NCBI RefSeq assembly: GCF_032118995.1
Contig: NC_092651.1
Coordinates: 13,913,285 to 13,977,284 of the forward strand
DNA from: Asterias amurensis
Taxonomy: Eukaryota > Echinodermata > Asteroidea > Forcipulatida > Asteriidae
Length of the DNA: 64,000 nucleotides
Direction of reading: 5' to 3'
Position 1 is the stretch's first letter. Every line of letters begins with the position of its first letter. Made by a program: the position numbers and the translations under genes. Positions 27,215 through 40,454 of this stretch are shown here, one piece after another. The notes below the pieces were generated by a model, which worked only from the letters and a program-made list of their open reading frames with translations, was not told where the DNA came from and made no database searches.

Positions 27215-28607
27215 ATGGAAACAGGACAATGTGCTTTTGATATTAGGGTAAGTTACGATATGAAGAAATGTAACAGTTGTTTTTCTTTTGCCTAATTAGT
27301 AAAATAGGATGGTCATGATGATGATTGCCAATTAGTGAGTCACACACCATGCATATGCACACTGCGCAAACAAATGGCAGGCTTATTTTGTGCTGCATCG
27401 TTTTCGTGAAAAAGAGCAGGTAGATATTTGAATTGCACGCTCATATCAATTTGAAGCCCCTACTGAACTGGGCAAAGTTTCACAAAGCTATTAAATTAAG
27501 CACAAAATACTGATTGACAAATTCCTTTGTTATTTTTAACCTACTATTTTAATTACTTTTTAATTTAACTTAGAAGTTAAGTAACCTTAGATAAGCTTTG
27601 TTATTTTTTATACTTTCCTTTATTTATAAAATAAAAACCAAGGCCCAACCTGAGCTGAGTGGGGCTCACACACAGTCACAGCCACACACATAACAATGAT
27701 TTTAAACTATCATCAACCATGTCAACAGCTCTCCATTGCATTGATTGTTACCTAGTAAGTTTTTATGCTAACAATTATTTTGAGTAATTGGCATTAGTCA
27801 TTATAGTGTCAACTGGCTTTGAATAGAGTGATTTTTTTTAATAATTTTACTTTACATTTGAAAATGTTTAAACCACAATCTCATTGACCTAACTTGTCCT
27901 ATAATATTAAAATTGTATAATATTGTCAATCTTTAGTAATACAAATTAAAATTCCAGACGCCTGTCCATAATCACTCAGTCTCTTTTTGTCACTTTCCTT
28001 TCAATATCCACATGCTTTCCCTGTTTTGCATTTATATTACTAAAGAAATAGTTGTTTTTTTCAATTTACACTAATTTACAGATACTGTTCAGACAGTGAG
28101 GACATCTCTGGACTTTACATGGGAAACTAGTGACAAGGAGCCAAGATTCATTAAAAGTTCAAGACCAGCAAAGGTAATATTGATGTTTCAAGTTATAAAA
28201 ATTGTTAAAACCTTCGGACAGTGTGAAAATGTTGTAAACTTTAATACACGATTACTTTGTTCAGTAGGATTATTTTTCAATGAGTCAAACTACAGGAGAA
28301 AGGGGCTGAAATTCAATTCACAAAGGCTACTTTAGAAAACAATAAATTATGAAAAGGGGACATAGAAAAGGGTAACCTACTAAGGTTGTGTTTTCAAGCT
28401 CAATAACCAATTCTCAAGAAAAATACAAATTAAAAGTACTTCTATTAATCAAGAGTTTAAGGGGGTATCCATTTATTTGTTGATCATAAATTAACCTTTC
28501 ACTCATTTTTTTGTTAATCGGAAATTGACCTCTCAATCAATTTTTTTGTTTATTTTCTCACTCTGCAGGCAATGTTTCGTAAACAAGGGACAAGAACTCA
28601 TCAGTAG
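27215..28607 (+). CDS. Array gene copy 10
   Basis: Exons 27215-27247, 28093-28173 and 28569-28607, poly(A) signal 29139. Intron state N (878 bp), 3' UTR in the GAACC state. It corresponds to copy 7 one trimer earlier (8424 bp). Confidence 0.4.
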
Positions 28608-30026
28608 GATTTGAAGCATTGCATGGTTGGAGTAATAACCAGGTGATGTTTGGGGTAGCACCATTTGTAAATCTCTTTTGAGTGATGTTGAACCTCAACC
28701 AGTGGATGAAAACAGACAATTTCCTCAGAACACTATTCACAAGAGATTTTCACCTTGCACACACATCACCTGAAGAACCCATCAGAAGAAACATCAGCCA
28801 TCAATGCTAATGATGTTGGAATTGTATTACACGATACTAAACTGCTTAAAAAAGTGCTAGAAAAATACAAGTGAGAATTAAAGCTTAACAGTTTTTTGAT
28901 AATTAGTTATAATATAGAGAATACTTGTGACGTTCAACAACAACTTCTTGGTGTTATGTTAACATTGACAGTTTAACCAAATTTATTTGGACTCGTTCAT
29001 TGACAAATCAGAGAAAACCCACATGAATCACACAAGGCTACTTGTCAGGAATTTTATCTTTGCAACTTTCTAAAATTTGTATTGAACATAGGTGTGTTTG
29101 TTTATAAGAAAAAATGTAAACCACTGAAGCAATTTGTAAATAAAACATTGTTTATTCATTGGAAATATTCAACAATGTTTGATCCCTTTGTTTGTTTTTT
29201 TCGACTCCATTGATTTTGAGGCAGACTCATAGTTTTCCCCTGGCAAAAAGCCCAGTTACAGTGAACGCTCTGTTTTTCATGAAAGTTTTGCAACCAAAAA
29301 GTTTCCAACAAAAGAATTTTCTTAAAATAATTGAAAAAACACCCTATCAAGTCGGGTCTGGTCGTGGAAATGTAAGCATGTAAAATTGTTCAATAGGTAT
29401 TGATTTTTGGGTAGTTAATAATATTGGTTATTCATTATTAACTCACTAAGGTTTCTTATCATCAATTGAGAAGGGAAAACACAAGGTTCCTGGCTACTAT
29501 TCTCTTCTATAGACAAGCATTCAAATGAACATTCCACAGCAGTTTATAAGGTTGTTAAAACGTGATTCAATTAGGATCAAGATAAAAATGACCTTTCTTA
29601 GGCTCATATTGGACAGAAGTGTTAACGTCTAGTTTATTTAACGGTCCCAATGATTAGCGCCCTCTTACAGTTCGATAAACCAGGTACTCCATGACGTCAT
29701 CATCACACAACCTCTCTTTGTGGGCGGTCACCCCGCATCTTCGATCGTGCCCAGGATTTTCGCTTCCCGCTCGACCCCATGCTTTGCTGCTGCAGGAGGT
29801 ATGGGGTAGATGTTTTTTTAACGGTCCCCTTGTATACCTCCCTCTACGGTCGTACTAGTTTCAAACCACTACCCCCCCCCCCCCCCACCCTCGATGACGT
29901 CACATTCATAAAGACAAAACTTTATCCGGCGGCCGCCATTTAATTCCTCGGTTAAGGCGGCTAAAACTTGAAAATTAAGCTCTTTTTGACAGCTTTCAGA
30001 ACTGACAGTTTGCTCATAATTGCCTT

Positions 30027-31413
30027 ATGGAAACAGGACAATGTGCTTTTGATATTAGGGTAAGTTACGATATGAAGAAATGTAACAGTTGTTTTTCTTT
30101 TGCCTAATTAGTAAAATAGGATGGTCATGATGATGATTGCCAATTAGTGAGTCACACACCATGCATATGCACACTGCGCAAACAAATGGCAGGCTTATTT
30201 TGTGCTGCATCGTTTTCGTGAAAAAGAGCAGGTAGATATTTGAATTGCACGCTCATATCAATTTGAAGCCCCTACTGAACTGGGCAAAGTTTCACAAAGC
30301 TATTAAATTAAGCACAAAATACTGATTGACAAATTCCTTTGTTATTTTTAACCTACTATTTTAATTACTTTTTAATTTAACTTAGAAGTTAAGTAACCTT
30401 AGATAAGCTTTGTTATTTTTTATACTTTCCTTTATTTATAAAATAAAAACCAAGGCTGAGCTGAGTGGGGCTCACACACAGTCACAGCCACACACATAAC
30501 AATGATTTTAAACTATCATCAACCATGTCAACAGCTCTCCATTGCATTGATTGTTACCTAGTAAGTTTTTATGCTAACAATTATTTTGAGTAATTGGCAT
30601 TAGTCATTATAGTGTCAACTGGCTTTGAATAGAGTGATTTTTTTTAATAATTTTACTTTACATTTGAAAATGTTTAAACCACAATCTCATTGACCTAACT
30701 TGTCCTATAATATTAAAATTGTATAATATTGTCAATCTTTAGTAATACAAATTAAAATTCCAGACGCCTGTCCATAATCACTCAGTCTCTTTTTGTCACT
30801 TTCCTTTCAATATCCACATGCTTTCCCTGTTTTGCATTTATATTACTAAAGAAATAGTTGTTTTTTTCAATTTACACTAATTTACAGATACTGTTCAGAC
30901 AGTGAGGACATCTCTGGACTTTACATGGGAAACTAGTGACAAGGAGCCAAGATTCATTAAAAGTTCAAGACCAGCAAAGGTAATATTGATGTTTCAAGTT
31001 ATAAAAATTGTTAAAACCTTCGGACAGTGTGAAAATGTTGTAAACTTTAATACACGATTACTTTGTTCAGTAGGATTATTTTTCAATGAGTCAAACTACA
31101 GGAGAAAGGGGCTGAAATTCAATTCACAAAGGCTACTTTAGAAAACAATAAATTATGAAAAGGGGACATAGAAAAGGGTAACCTACTAAGGTTGTGTTTT
31201 CAAGCTCAATAACCAATTCTCAAGAAAAATACAAATTAAAAGTACTTCTATTAATCAAGAGTTTAAGGGGGTATCCATTTATTTGTTGATCATAAATTAA
31301 CCTTTCACTCATTTTTTTGTTAATCGGAAATTGACCTCTCAATCAATTTTTTTGTTTATTTTCTCACTCTGCAGGCAATGTTTCGTAAACAAGGGACAAG
31401 AACTCATCAGTAG
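30027..31413 (+). CDS. Array gene copy 11
   Basis: Exons 30027-30059, 30899-30979 and 31375-31413, poly(A) signal 31945. Intron state D (872 bp). The 3' UTR has the GGTTC state near the stop but the GCAACC state further on, so a conversion or crossover tract appears to change between about 31500 and 32100. Confidence 0.4.
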
Positions 31414-32826
31414 GATTTGAAGCATTGCATGGTTGGAGTAATAACCAGGTGATGTTTGGGGTAGCACCATTTGTAAATCTCTTTTGAGTGATGTTGGTTC
31501 TCAACCAGTGGATGAAAACAGACAATTTCCTCAGAACACTATTCACAAGAGATTTTCACCTTGCACACACATCACCTGAAGAACCCATCAGAAGAAACAT
31601 CAGCCATCAATGCTAATGATGTTGGAATTGTATTACACGATACTAAACTGCTTAAAAAAGTGCTAGAAAAATACAAGTGAGAATTAAAGCTTAACAGTTT
31701 TTTGATAATTAGTTATAATATAGAGAATACTTGTGACGTTCAACAACAACTTCTTGGTGTTATGTTAACATTGACAGTTTAACCAAATTTATTTGGACTC
31801 GTTCATTGACAAATCAGAGAAAACCCACATGAATCACACAAGGCTACTTGTCAGGAATTTTATCTTTGCAACTTTCTAAAATTTGTATTGAACATAGGTG
31901 TGTTTGTTTATAAGAAAAAATGTAAACCACTGAAGCAATTTGTAAATAAAACATTGTTTATTCATTGGAAATATTCAACAATGTTTGATCCCTTTGTTTG
32001 TTTTTTTCGACTCCATTGATTTTGAGGCAGACTCATAGTTTTCCCCTGGCAAAAAGCCCAGTTACAGTGAACGCTCTGTTTTTCATGAAAGTTTTGCAAC
32101 CAAAAAGTTTCCAACAAAAGAATTTTCTTAAAATAATTGAAAAAACACCCTATCAAGTCGGGTCTGGTCGTGGAAATGTAAGCATGTAAAATTGTTCAAT
32201 AGGTATTGATTTTTGGGTAGTTAATAATATTGGTTATTCATTATTAACTCACTAAGGTTTCTTATCATCAATTGAGAAGGGAAAACACAAGGTTCCTGGC
32301 TACTATTCTCTTCTATAGACAAGCATTCAAATGAACATTCCACAGCAGTTTATAAGGTTGTTAAAACGTGATTCAATTAGGATCAAGATAAAAATGACCT
32401 TTCTTAGGCTCACATTGGACAGAAGTGTTAACGTCTAGTTTATTTAACGGTCCCAATGATTAGCGCCCTCTTACAGTTCGATAAACCAGGTACTCCATGA
32501 CGTCATCATCACACAACCTCTCTTTGTGGGCGGTCATCCCGCATCTTCGATCGTGCCCAAGATTTTCGCTTCCCGCTCGACCCCATGCTTTGCTGCTGCA
32601 GGAGGTATGGGGTAGATGTTTTTTTAACGGTCCCCTTGTATACCTCCCTCTACGGTCGTACTAGTTTCAAACCACTACCCCCCCCCACCCTCGATGACGT
32701 CACATTCATAAAGACAAAACTTTATCCGGCGGCCGCCATTTAATTCCTCGGTTAAGGCAGCTAAAACTTGAAAATTAAGCTCTTTTTGACAGCTTTCAGA
32801 ACTGACAGTTTGCTCATAATTGCCTT

Positions 32827-34218
32827 ATGGAAACAGGACAATGTGCTTTTGATATTAGGGTAAGTTACGATATGAAAAAATGTAACAGTTGTTTTTCTTT
32901 TGCCTAATTAGTAAAATAGGATGGTCATGATGATGATTGCCAATTAGTGAGTCACACACCATGCATATGCACACTGCGCAAACAAATGGCAGGCTTATTT
33001 TGTGCTGCATCTTTTTCGTGAAAAAGAGCAGGTAGATATTTGAATTGCACGCTCATATCAATTTGAAGCCCCTACTGAACTGGGCAAAGTTTCACAAAGC
33101 TATTAAATTAAGCACAAAATACTGATTGACAAATTCCTTTGTTATTTTTAACCTACTATTTTAATTACTTTTTAATTTAACTTAGAAGTTAAGTAACCTT
33201 AGATAAGCTTTGTTATTTTTTATACTTTCCTTTATTTATAAAATAAAAACCAAGGCCCAACCTGAGCTGAGTGGGGCTCACACACAGTCACAGCCACACA
33301 CATAACAATGATTTTAAACTATCATCAACCATGTCAACAGCTCTCCATTGCATTGATTGTTACCTAGTAAGTTTTTATGCTAACAATTATTTTGAGTAAT
33401 TGGCATTAGTCATTATAGTGTCAACTGGCTTTGAATAGAGTGATTTTTTTTTATAATTTTACTTTACATTTGAAAATGTTTAAACCACAATCTCATTGAC
33501 CTAACTTGTCCTATAATATTAAAATTGTATAATATTGTCAATCTTTAGTAATACAAATTAAAATTCCAGACGCCTGTCCATAATCACTCAGTCTCTTTTT
33601 GTCACTTTCCTTTCAATATCCACATGCTTTCCCTGTTTTGCATTTATATTACTAAAGAAATAGTTTTTTTTTCAATTTACACTAATTTACAGATACTGTT
33701 CAGACAGTGAGGACATCTCTGGACTTTACATGGGAAACTAGTGACAAGGAGCCAAGATTCATTAAAAGTTCAAGACCAGCAAAGGTAATATTGATGTTTC
33801 AAGTTATAAAAATTGTTAAAACCTTCGGACAGTGTGAAAATGTTGTAAACTTTAATACACGATTACTTTGTTCAGTAGGATTATTTTTCAATGAGTCAAA
33901 CTACAGGAGAAAGGGGCTGAAATTCAATTTTACAAAGGCTACTTTAGAAAACAATAAATTATGAAAAGGGGACATAGAAAAGGGTAACCTACTAAGGTTG
34001 TGTTTTCAAGCTCAATAACCAATTCTCAAGAAAAATACAAATTAAAAGTACTTCTATTAATCAAGAGTTTAAGGGGTATCCATTTATTTGTTGATCATAA
34101 ATTAACCTTTCACTCATTTTTTTGTTAATCGGAAATTAACCTCTCAATCAATTTTTTTGTTTATTTTCTCACTCTGCAGGCAATGTTTCGTAAACAAGGG
34201 ACAAGAACTCATCAGTAG
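32827..34218 (+). CDS. Array gene copy 12
   Basis: Exons 32827-32859, 33704-33784 and 34180-34218, poly(A) signal 34750. State N*, sharing its private markers with copy 5 at 19,659 bp distance. The upstream flank has GGTCATCCC instead of GGTCACCCC in the promoter block, and the C-tract is short. Confidence 0.4.
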
Positions 34219-35635
34219 GATTTGAAGCATTGCATGGTTGGAGTAATAACCAGGTGATGTTTGGGGTAGCACCATTTGTAAATCTCTTTTGAGTGATGTT
34301 GGTTCTCAACCAGTGGATGAAAACAGACAATTTCCTCAGAACACTATTCACAAGAGATTTTCACCTTGCACACACATCACCTGAAGAACCCATCAGAAGA
34401 AACATCAGCCATCAATGCTAATGATGTTGGAATTGTATTACACGATACTAAACTGCTTAAAAAAGTGCTAGAAAAATACAAGTGAGAATTAAAGCTTAAC
34501 AGTTTTTTGACAATTAGTTATAATATAGAGAATACTTGTGACGTTCAACAACAACTTCTTGGTGTTATGTTAACATTGACAGTTTAACCAAATTTATTTG
34601 GACTCGTTCATTGACAAATCAGAGAAAACCCACATGACTCACACAAGGCTACTTGTCAGGAATTTTATCTTTGCAACTTTCTAAAATTTGTATTGAACAT
34701 TGGTGTGTTTGTTTATAAGAAAAAATGTAAACCACTGAAGCAATTTGTAAATAAAACATTGTTTATTCATTGGAAATATTCAACAATGTTTGATCCCTTT
34801 GTTTGTTTTTTTCGACTCCATTGATTTTGAGGCAGACTCATAATTTTCCCCTGGCAAAAAGCCCAGTTACAATGAACGCTCTGTTTTTCATGAAAGTTTT
34901 GCCACCAAAAAGTTTCCAACAAAAGAATTTTCTTAAAATAATTGAAAAAACACCCTATCAAGTCGGGTCTGGTCGTGGAAATGTAAGCATGTAAAATTGT
35001 TCAATAGGTATTGATTTTTGGGTAGTTAATAATATTGGTTATTCATTATTAACTCACTAAGGTTTCTTATCATCAATTGAGAAGGGAAAACACAAGGTTC
35101 CTGGCTACTATTCTCTTCTATAGACAAGCATTCAAATGAACATTCCACAGCAGTTTATAAGGTTGTTAAAACGTGATTCAATTAGGATCAAGATAAAAAT
35201 GACCTTTCTTAGGCTCATATTGGACAGAAGTGTTAACGTCTAGTTTATTTAACGGTCCCAATGATTAGCGCCCTCTTACAGTTCGATAAACCAGGTACTC
35301 CATGACGTCATCATCACACAACCTCTCTTTGTGGGCGGTCACCCCGCATCTTCGATCGTGCCCAAGATTTTCGCTTCCCGCTCGACCCCATGCTTTGCTG
35401 CTGCAGGAGGTATGGGGTAGATGTTTTTTTAACGGTCCCCTTGTATACCTCCCTCTACGGTCGTACTAGTTTCAAACCACTACCCCCCCCCCCCCACCCT
35501 CGATGACGTCACATTCATAAAGACAAAACTTTATCCGGCGGCCGCCATTTAATTCCTCGGTTAAGGCGGCTAAAACTTGAAAATTAAGCTCTTTTTGACA
35601 GCTTTCAGAACTGACAGTTTGCTCATAAATGCCTT

Positions 35636-37028
35636 ATGGAAACAGGACAATGTGCTTTTGATATTAGGGTAAGTTACGATATGAGGAAATGTAACAGTTG
35701 TTTTTCTTTTGCCTAATTAGTAAAATAGGATGGTCATGATGATGATTGCCAATTAGTGAGTCACACACCATGCATATGCACACTGCGCAAACAAATGGCA
35801 GGCTTATTTTGTGCTGCATCTTTTTCGTTAAAAAGGGCAGGTAGATATTTGAATTGTACGCTCATATCAATTTGAAGCCCCTACTGAACTGGGCAAAGTT
35901 TCACAAAGCTATTAAATTAAGCACAAAATACTGATTGACAAATTCCTTTGTTATTTTTAACCTACTATTTTAATTACTTTTTAATTTAACTTAGAAGTTA
36001 AGTAACCTTAGATAAGCTTTGTTATTTTTTATACTTTCCTTTATTTATAAAATAAAAACCAAGGCCCAAGCTGAGCTGAGTGGGGCTCACACACAGTCAC
36101 AGCCACACACATAACAATGATTTTAAACTATCATCAACCATGTCAACAGCTCCCCATTGCATTGATTGTTACCTAGTAAGTTTTTATGCGAACAATTATT
36201 TTGAGTAATTGGCATTAGTCATTATAGTGTCAACTGGCTTTGAATAGAGTGATTTTTTTTTATAATTTTACTTTACATTTGAAAATGTTTAAACCACAAT
36301 CTCATTGACCTAACTTGTCCTATAATATTAAAATTGTATAATATTGTCAATCTTTAGTAATACAAATTAAAATTCCAGACGCCTGTCCATAATCACTCAG
36401 TCTCTTTTTGTCACTTTCCTTTCAATATCCACATGCTTTCCCTGTTTTGCATTTATATTACTAAAGAAATAGTTGTTTTTTTCAATTTACACTAATTTAC
36501 AGATACTGTTCAGACAGTGAGGACATCTCTGGACTTTACATGGGAAACTAGTGACAAGGAGCCAAGATTCATTAAAAGTTCAAGACCAGCAAAGGTAATA
36601 TTGATGTTTCAAGTTATAAAAATTGTTAAAACCTTCGGACAGTGTGAAAATGTTGTAAACTTTAATACACGATTACTTTGTTCAGTAGGATTATTTTTCA
36701 ATGAGTCAAACTACAGGAGAAAGGGGCTGAAATTCAATTCACAAAGGCTACTTTAGAAAACAATAAATTATGAAAAGGGGACATAGAAAAGGGTAACCTA
36801 CTAAGGTTGTGTTTTCAAGCTCAATAACCAATTCTCAAGAAAAATACAAATTAAAAGTACTTCTATTAATCAAGAGTTTAAGGGGGTATCCATTTATTTG
36901 TTGATCATAAATTAACCTTTCACTCATTTTTTTGTTAATCGGAAATTAACCTCTCAATCAATTTTTTTGTTTATTTTCTCACTCTGCAGGCAATGTTTCG
37001 TAAACAAGGGACAAGAACTCATCAGTAG
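35636..37028 (+). CDS. Array gene copy 13, last complete copy
   Basis: Exons 35636-35668, 36514-36594 and 36990-37028, poly(A) signal 37560-37565. It has only part of the S markers: AAGCTGAG, AGCTCCCC and ATGCGAAC are present, but the CACAGTCACACC duplication and GGCATCAG are absent. The distance from ATG to exon 2 is 878 bp. A private CATAAATGCC lies just before the ATG, with ATGAGGAAATG in intron 1. Confidence 0.4.
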
Positions 37029-37589
37029 GATTTGAAGCATTGCATGGTTGGAGTAATAACCAGGTGATGTTTGGGGTAGCACCATTTGTAAATCTCTTTT
37101 GAGTGATGTTGGTTCTCAACCAGTGGATGAAAACAGACAATTTCCTCAGAACACTATTCACAAGAGATTTTCACCTTGCACGCACATCACCTGAAGAACC
37201 CATCAGAAGAAACATCAGCCATCAATGCTAATGATGTTGGAATTGTATTACACGATACTAAACTGCTTAAAAAAGTGCTAGAAAAATACAAGTGAGAATT
37301 AAAGCTTAACAGTTTTTTGACAATTAGTTATAATATAGAGAATACTTGTGACGTTCAACAACAACTTCTTGGTGTTATGTTAACATTGACAGTTTAACCA
37401 AATTTATTTGGACTCGTTCATTGACAAATCAGAGAAAACCTACATGAATCACACAAGGCTACTTGTCAGGAATTTTATCTTTGCAACTTTCTAAAATTTG
37501 TATTGAACATTGGTGTGTTTGTTTATAAGAAAAAATGTAAACCACTGAAGCAATTTGTAAATAAAACATTGTTTATTCATTGGAAATAT

Positions 37590-38218
37590 TCAACAATGTT
37601 TGATCCCTTTGTTTGTTTTTTTCGACTCCATTGATTTTGAGGCAGACTCATAATTTTCCCCTGGCAAAAAGCCCAGTTACAGTGAACGCTCTGTTTTTCA
37701 TGAAAGTTTTGCCACCAAAAACTTTCCAACAAAAGAATTTTCTTAAAATAATTGAAAAAACACCCTATCAAGTCGGGTCTGGTCGTGGAAATGTAAGCAT
37801 GTAAAATTGTTCAATAGGTATTGATTTTTGGGTAGTTAATAATATTGGTTATTCATTATTAACTCACTAAGGTTTCTTATCATCAATTGAGAAGGGAAAA
37901 CACAAGGTTCCTGGCTACTATTCTCTTCTATAGACAAGCATTCAAATGAACATTCCACAGCAGTTTATAAGGTTGTTAAAACGTGATTCAATTAGGATCA
38001 AGATAAAAATGACCTTTCTTAGGCTCATATTGGACAGAAGTGTTAACGTCTAGTTTATTAACGGTCCCAATGATTAGCGCCCTCTTACAGTTCGATAAAC
38101 CAGGCACTCCATGACGTCATCATCACACAACCTCTCTTTGTGGGCGGTCACCCCGCATCTTCGATCGTGCCCAAGATTTTCGCTTCCCGCTCGACCCCAT
38201 GCTTTGCTGCTGCAGGAT
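37590..38218 (+). repeat. Truncated fourteenth array unit, distal promoter half only
   Basis: The sequence follows the usual inter-copy region after the copy 13 poly(A) site, including the first CRE (ATGACGTCATCATC, after GGCACTCC where the other units have GGTACTCC). It stops at GCTGCTGCAGGA. The second CRE, YY1 motif and all exons of this unit are missing. The next bases are the terminus of foldback element A. Confidence 0.85.
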
Positions 38219-38321
38219 ATGGCGTGTCAAACGTTGCATTATTCGATAATGTACAATATATGTGCGATGTTTCTCATATATATGCGATAATTGTCACATT
38301 TGTGCGATATTCATTTGATGT

Positions 38322-38545
38322 ATGCAATAAATGTAATATATATGCAATAAATGTAATATATATGCAATAAATGTAATATATATGCAATAAATTGTAATAT
38401 ATGTGCGATAAATTGTAATATATGTGCGATAAATTGTAATATATGTGCGATAAATTGTAATATATGTGCGATAAATTGTAATATATGTGCGATAAATTGT
38501 AATATATGTGCAATAATTTGCAATATATGTGCGATAATTTGCAAT
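38322..38545. repeat. 21-bp minisatellite, left arm of element A
   Basis: About six copies of the 21-bp unit TGTGCGATAAATTGTAATATA, preceded by three copies of a ~20-bp variant with ATATATGCAATAAATGTA. A period of 21 is a multiple of three, so all three frames on one strand stay open and give spurious heptad-repeat ORFs. Confidence 0.9.
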
Positions 38546-40454
38546 ATATATGCGATAATTTTTAATATATGTTTGATAATTTTGTAGTATATTATATGCG
38601 ATCATTTGTATGCGATGTTTTGTGACGGTATACATATGCGATAATTTAATATACATGTGCGATGTTAGTTCTTATATATGTGCGAAAACGGAATTGTGGG
38701 ATATAGTATGGCTTCCTGTCCACTTGATCCCCGTATCCGTAATGTTTTAGATCGGGCCAGACTATACTCTGGACGGTATAGTATGGTTCCTATGGTTCAA
38801 TGAGATTGGCGTAGGGTTGATAGTGATGGTCAGGGTATGAGACTCGAGCAGCGTATTTCCGAAATAGCCAGCCAGCCGCGTATTCGGATAATAGAATACA
38901 TACAGTACAGGGAGGTGACAAAATGTTGCATTTTGCTCAAATCTGAAGGTGAAGATCTGTTTTACTCGAACGAATTCTGCAATATTAGCATAATTTAGAT
39001 ATATAAATTGATAATATGTCAATTTCATAGCTTCACATGATTAAAAAAATAATTTATAAAAAGTGAAAAACATTAATAAAACGTCAAAAAATGACCCGCA
39101 AACAAAAAGGCAAAAATTTGTATTTTGTGTTTTTTGCATTTTTTAATATGTCAAAAAACATCACTGTGAAATACAAAACCATAACTATAAATGTGGTGCT
39201 TAATATTCCAAAAATTTGAAAAATGATTTTGCAAACAAGACACAGTTGAATTTTTATAGCACAAGAAGTTTTAAATTTTATTGACAACAATTAAAAATAA
39301 TCAATCATGAGTGTTTCAGATATAGCTCGGTAATTTACTAACTTTAACTGTTCTACAATTTAAAGTCACCTGGAAATAGAAGTGTTTTTCTTTCAAACAT
39401 AAGAGTATATGCTTACGAACAATAAAAAAATTTATTTAGTAATTGATAAGACAAACATTTTCTTTTTATTGCAGAATCAATAATAGTTGACCAATTTAGC
39501 CAGCTCAAAATTTGATACGTTTAGTCTATCTTCCTTCAAGATTCTGGAACAAGAAAGCAACTTTTTGTCTTAACGAAGGGTTCAAATTCTTTTCAAATTG
39601 TGTTTAAGTCCACCGTCTATGTAATTGGGCGGAATGTACATTGACAATGGCGTCAGAATAACTGTGGTTAATTAACCACTAGATAGTGAACCAAATTTAC
39701 CCAGCTCCAAAATTTGATACGCCCACTATATTAGTCTTGAAAGTTCTGGATTACAAATTAAATGTTTTGTTTTAACGAAGGGTATAAATTCTTTTCAAGT
39801 TATGGTTTTGTATTTCACAGTGATGATTTTTTGACATATTAAAAAATGCAAAAAATACAAAATACAAATTTTTGCCTTTTTGTTTGTGGGTCATTTTTTG
39901 ACGTTTTGTTAATGTTTTTCACTTTTTATAAATTATTTTTTTAATCATGTGACGCTATGAAATTGACATATTATCAATTAACATATCTAAATTATGCTAA
40001 TATTGCAGAATTCGTTCGAGTAAAACAGATCTTCACCTTCAGATTTGAGCAAAATGCAACATTTTGTCACCTCCCTGTACTGTATGTGTTCTATTATCCG
40101 AATACGCGGCTGGCTGGCTATTTCGGAAATACGCTGCTCGAGTCTCGTACCCTGACCATCACTATAAACCCTACGCCAATCTCATTGAACCATAGGAACC
40201 ATACTATACCGTCAAGAGTATAGTCTGGCCCGATCTAAAACATTACGGATACGGGGATCAAGTGGACAGGAAGCCATACTATATCCCACAATTCCGTTTT
40301 CGCACATATATAAGAACGAACATCGCACATGTATATTAAATTATCGCATATGTATACCATCACAAAACATCGCATACAAATGATCGCATATAATATACTA
40401 CAAAATTATCAAACATATATTAAAAATTATCGCATATATATTGCAAATTATCGC

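Larger units (their letters stand above)
1..38218 (+). repeat. Head-to-tail tandem array of a ~2.8 kb gene-bearing unit, 13 full copies
   Basis: The same sequence recurs with starts of the second exon near 2670, 5477, 8278, 11238, 14045, 16857, 19669, 22470, 25283, 28093, 30899, 33704 and 36514. Spacings are 2801-2813 bp, except one of 2960 bp that contains an inserted element. Copies differ by scattered substitutions and a few small indels, so identity is very high. All are in the same orientation. The window opens inside intron 2 of a partial copy, and the array stops in the promoter of a fourteenth unit at about 38218, where foldback element A begins. Each full unit carries promoter, three exons and a poly(A) signal. 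The array extends left of the window, so the total copy number is unknown. Assembly collapse or expansion of the array cannot be judged from sequence alone. Confidence 0.98.
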
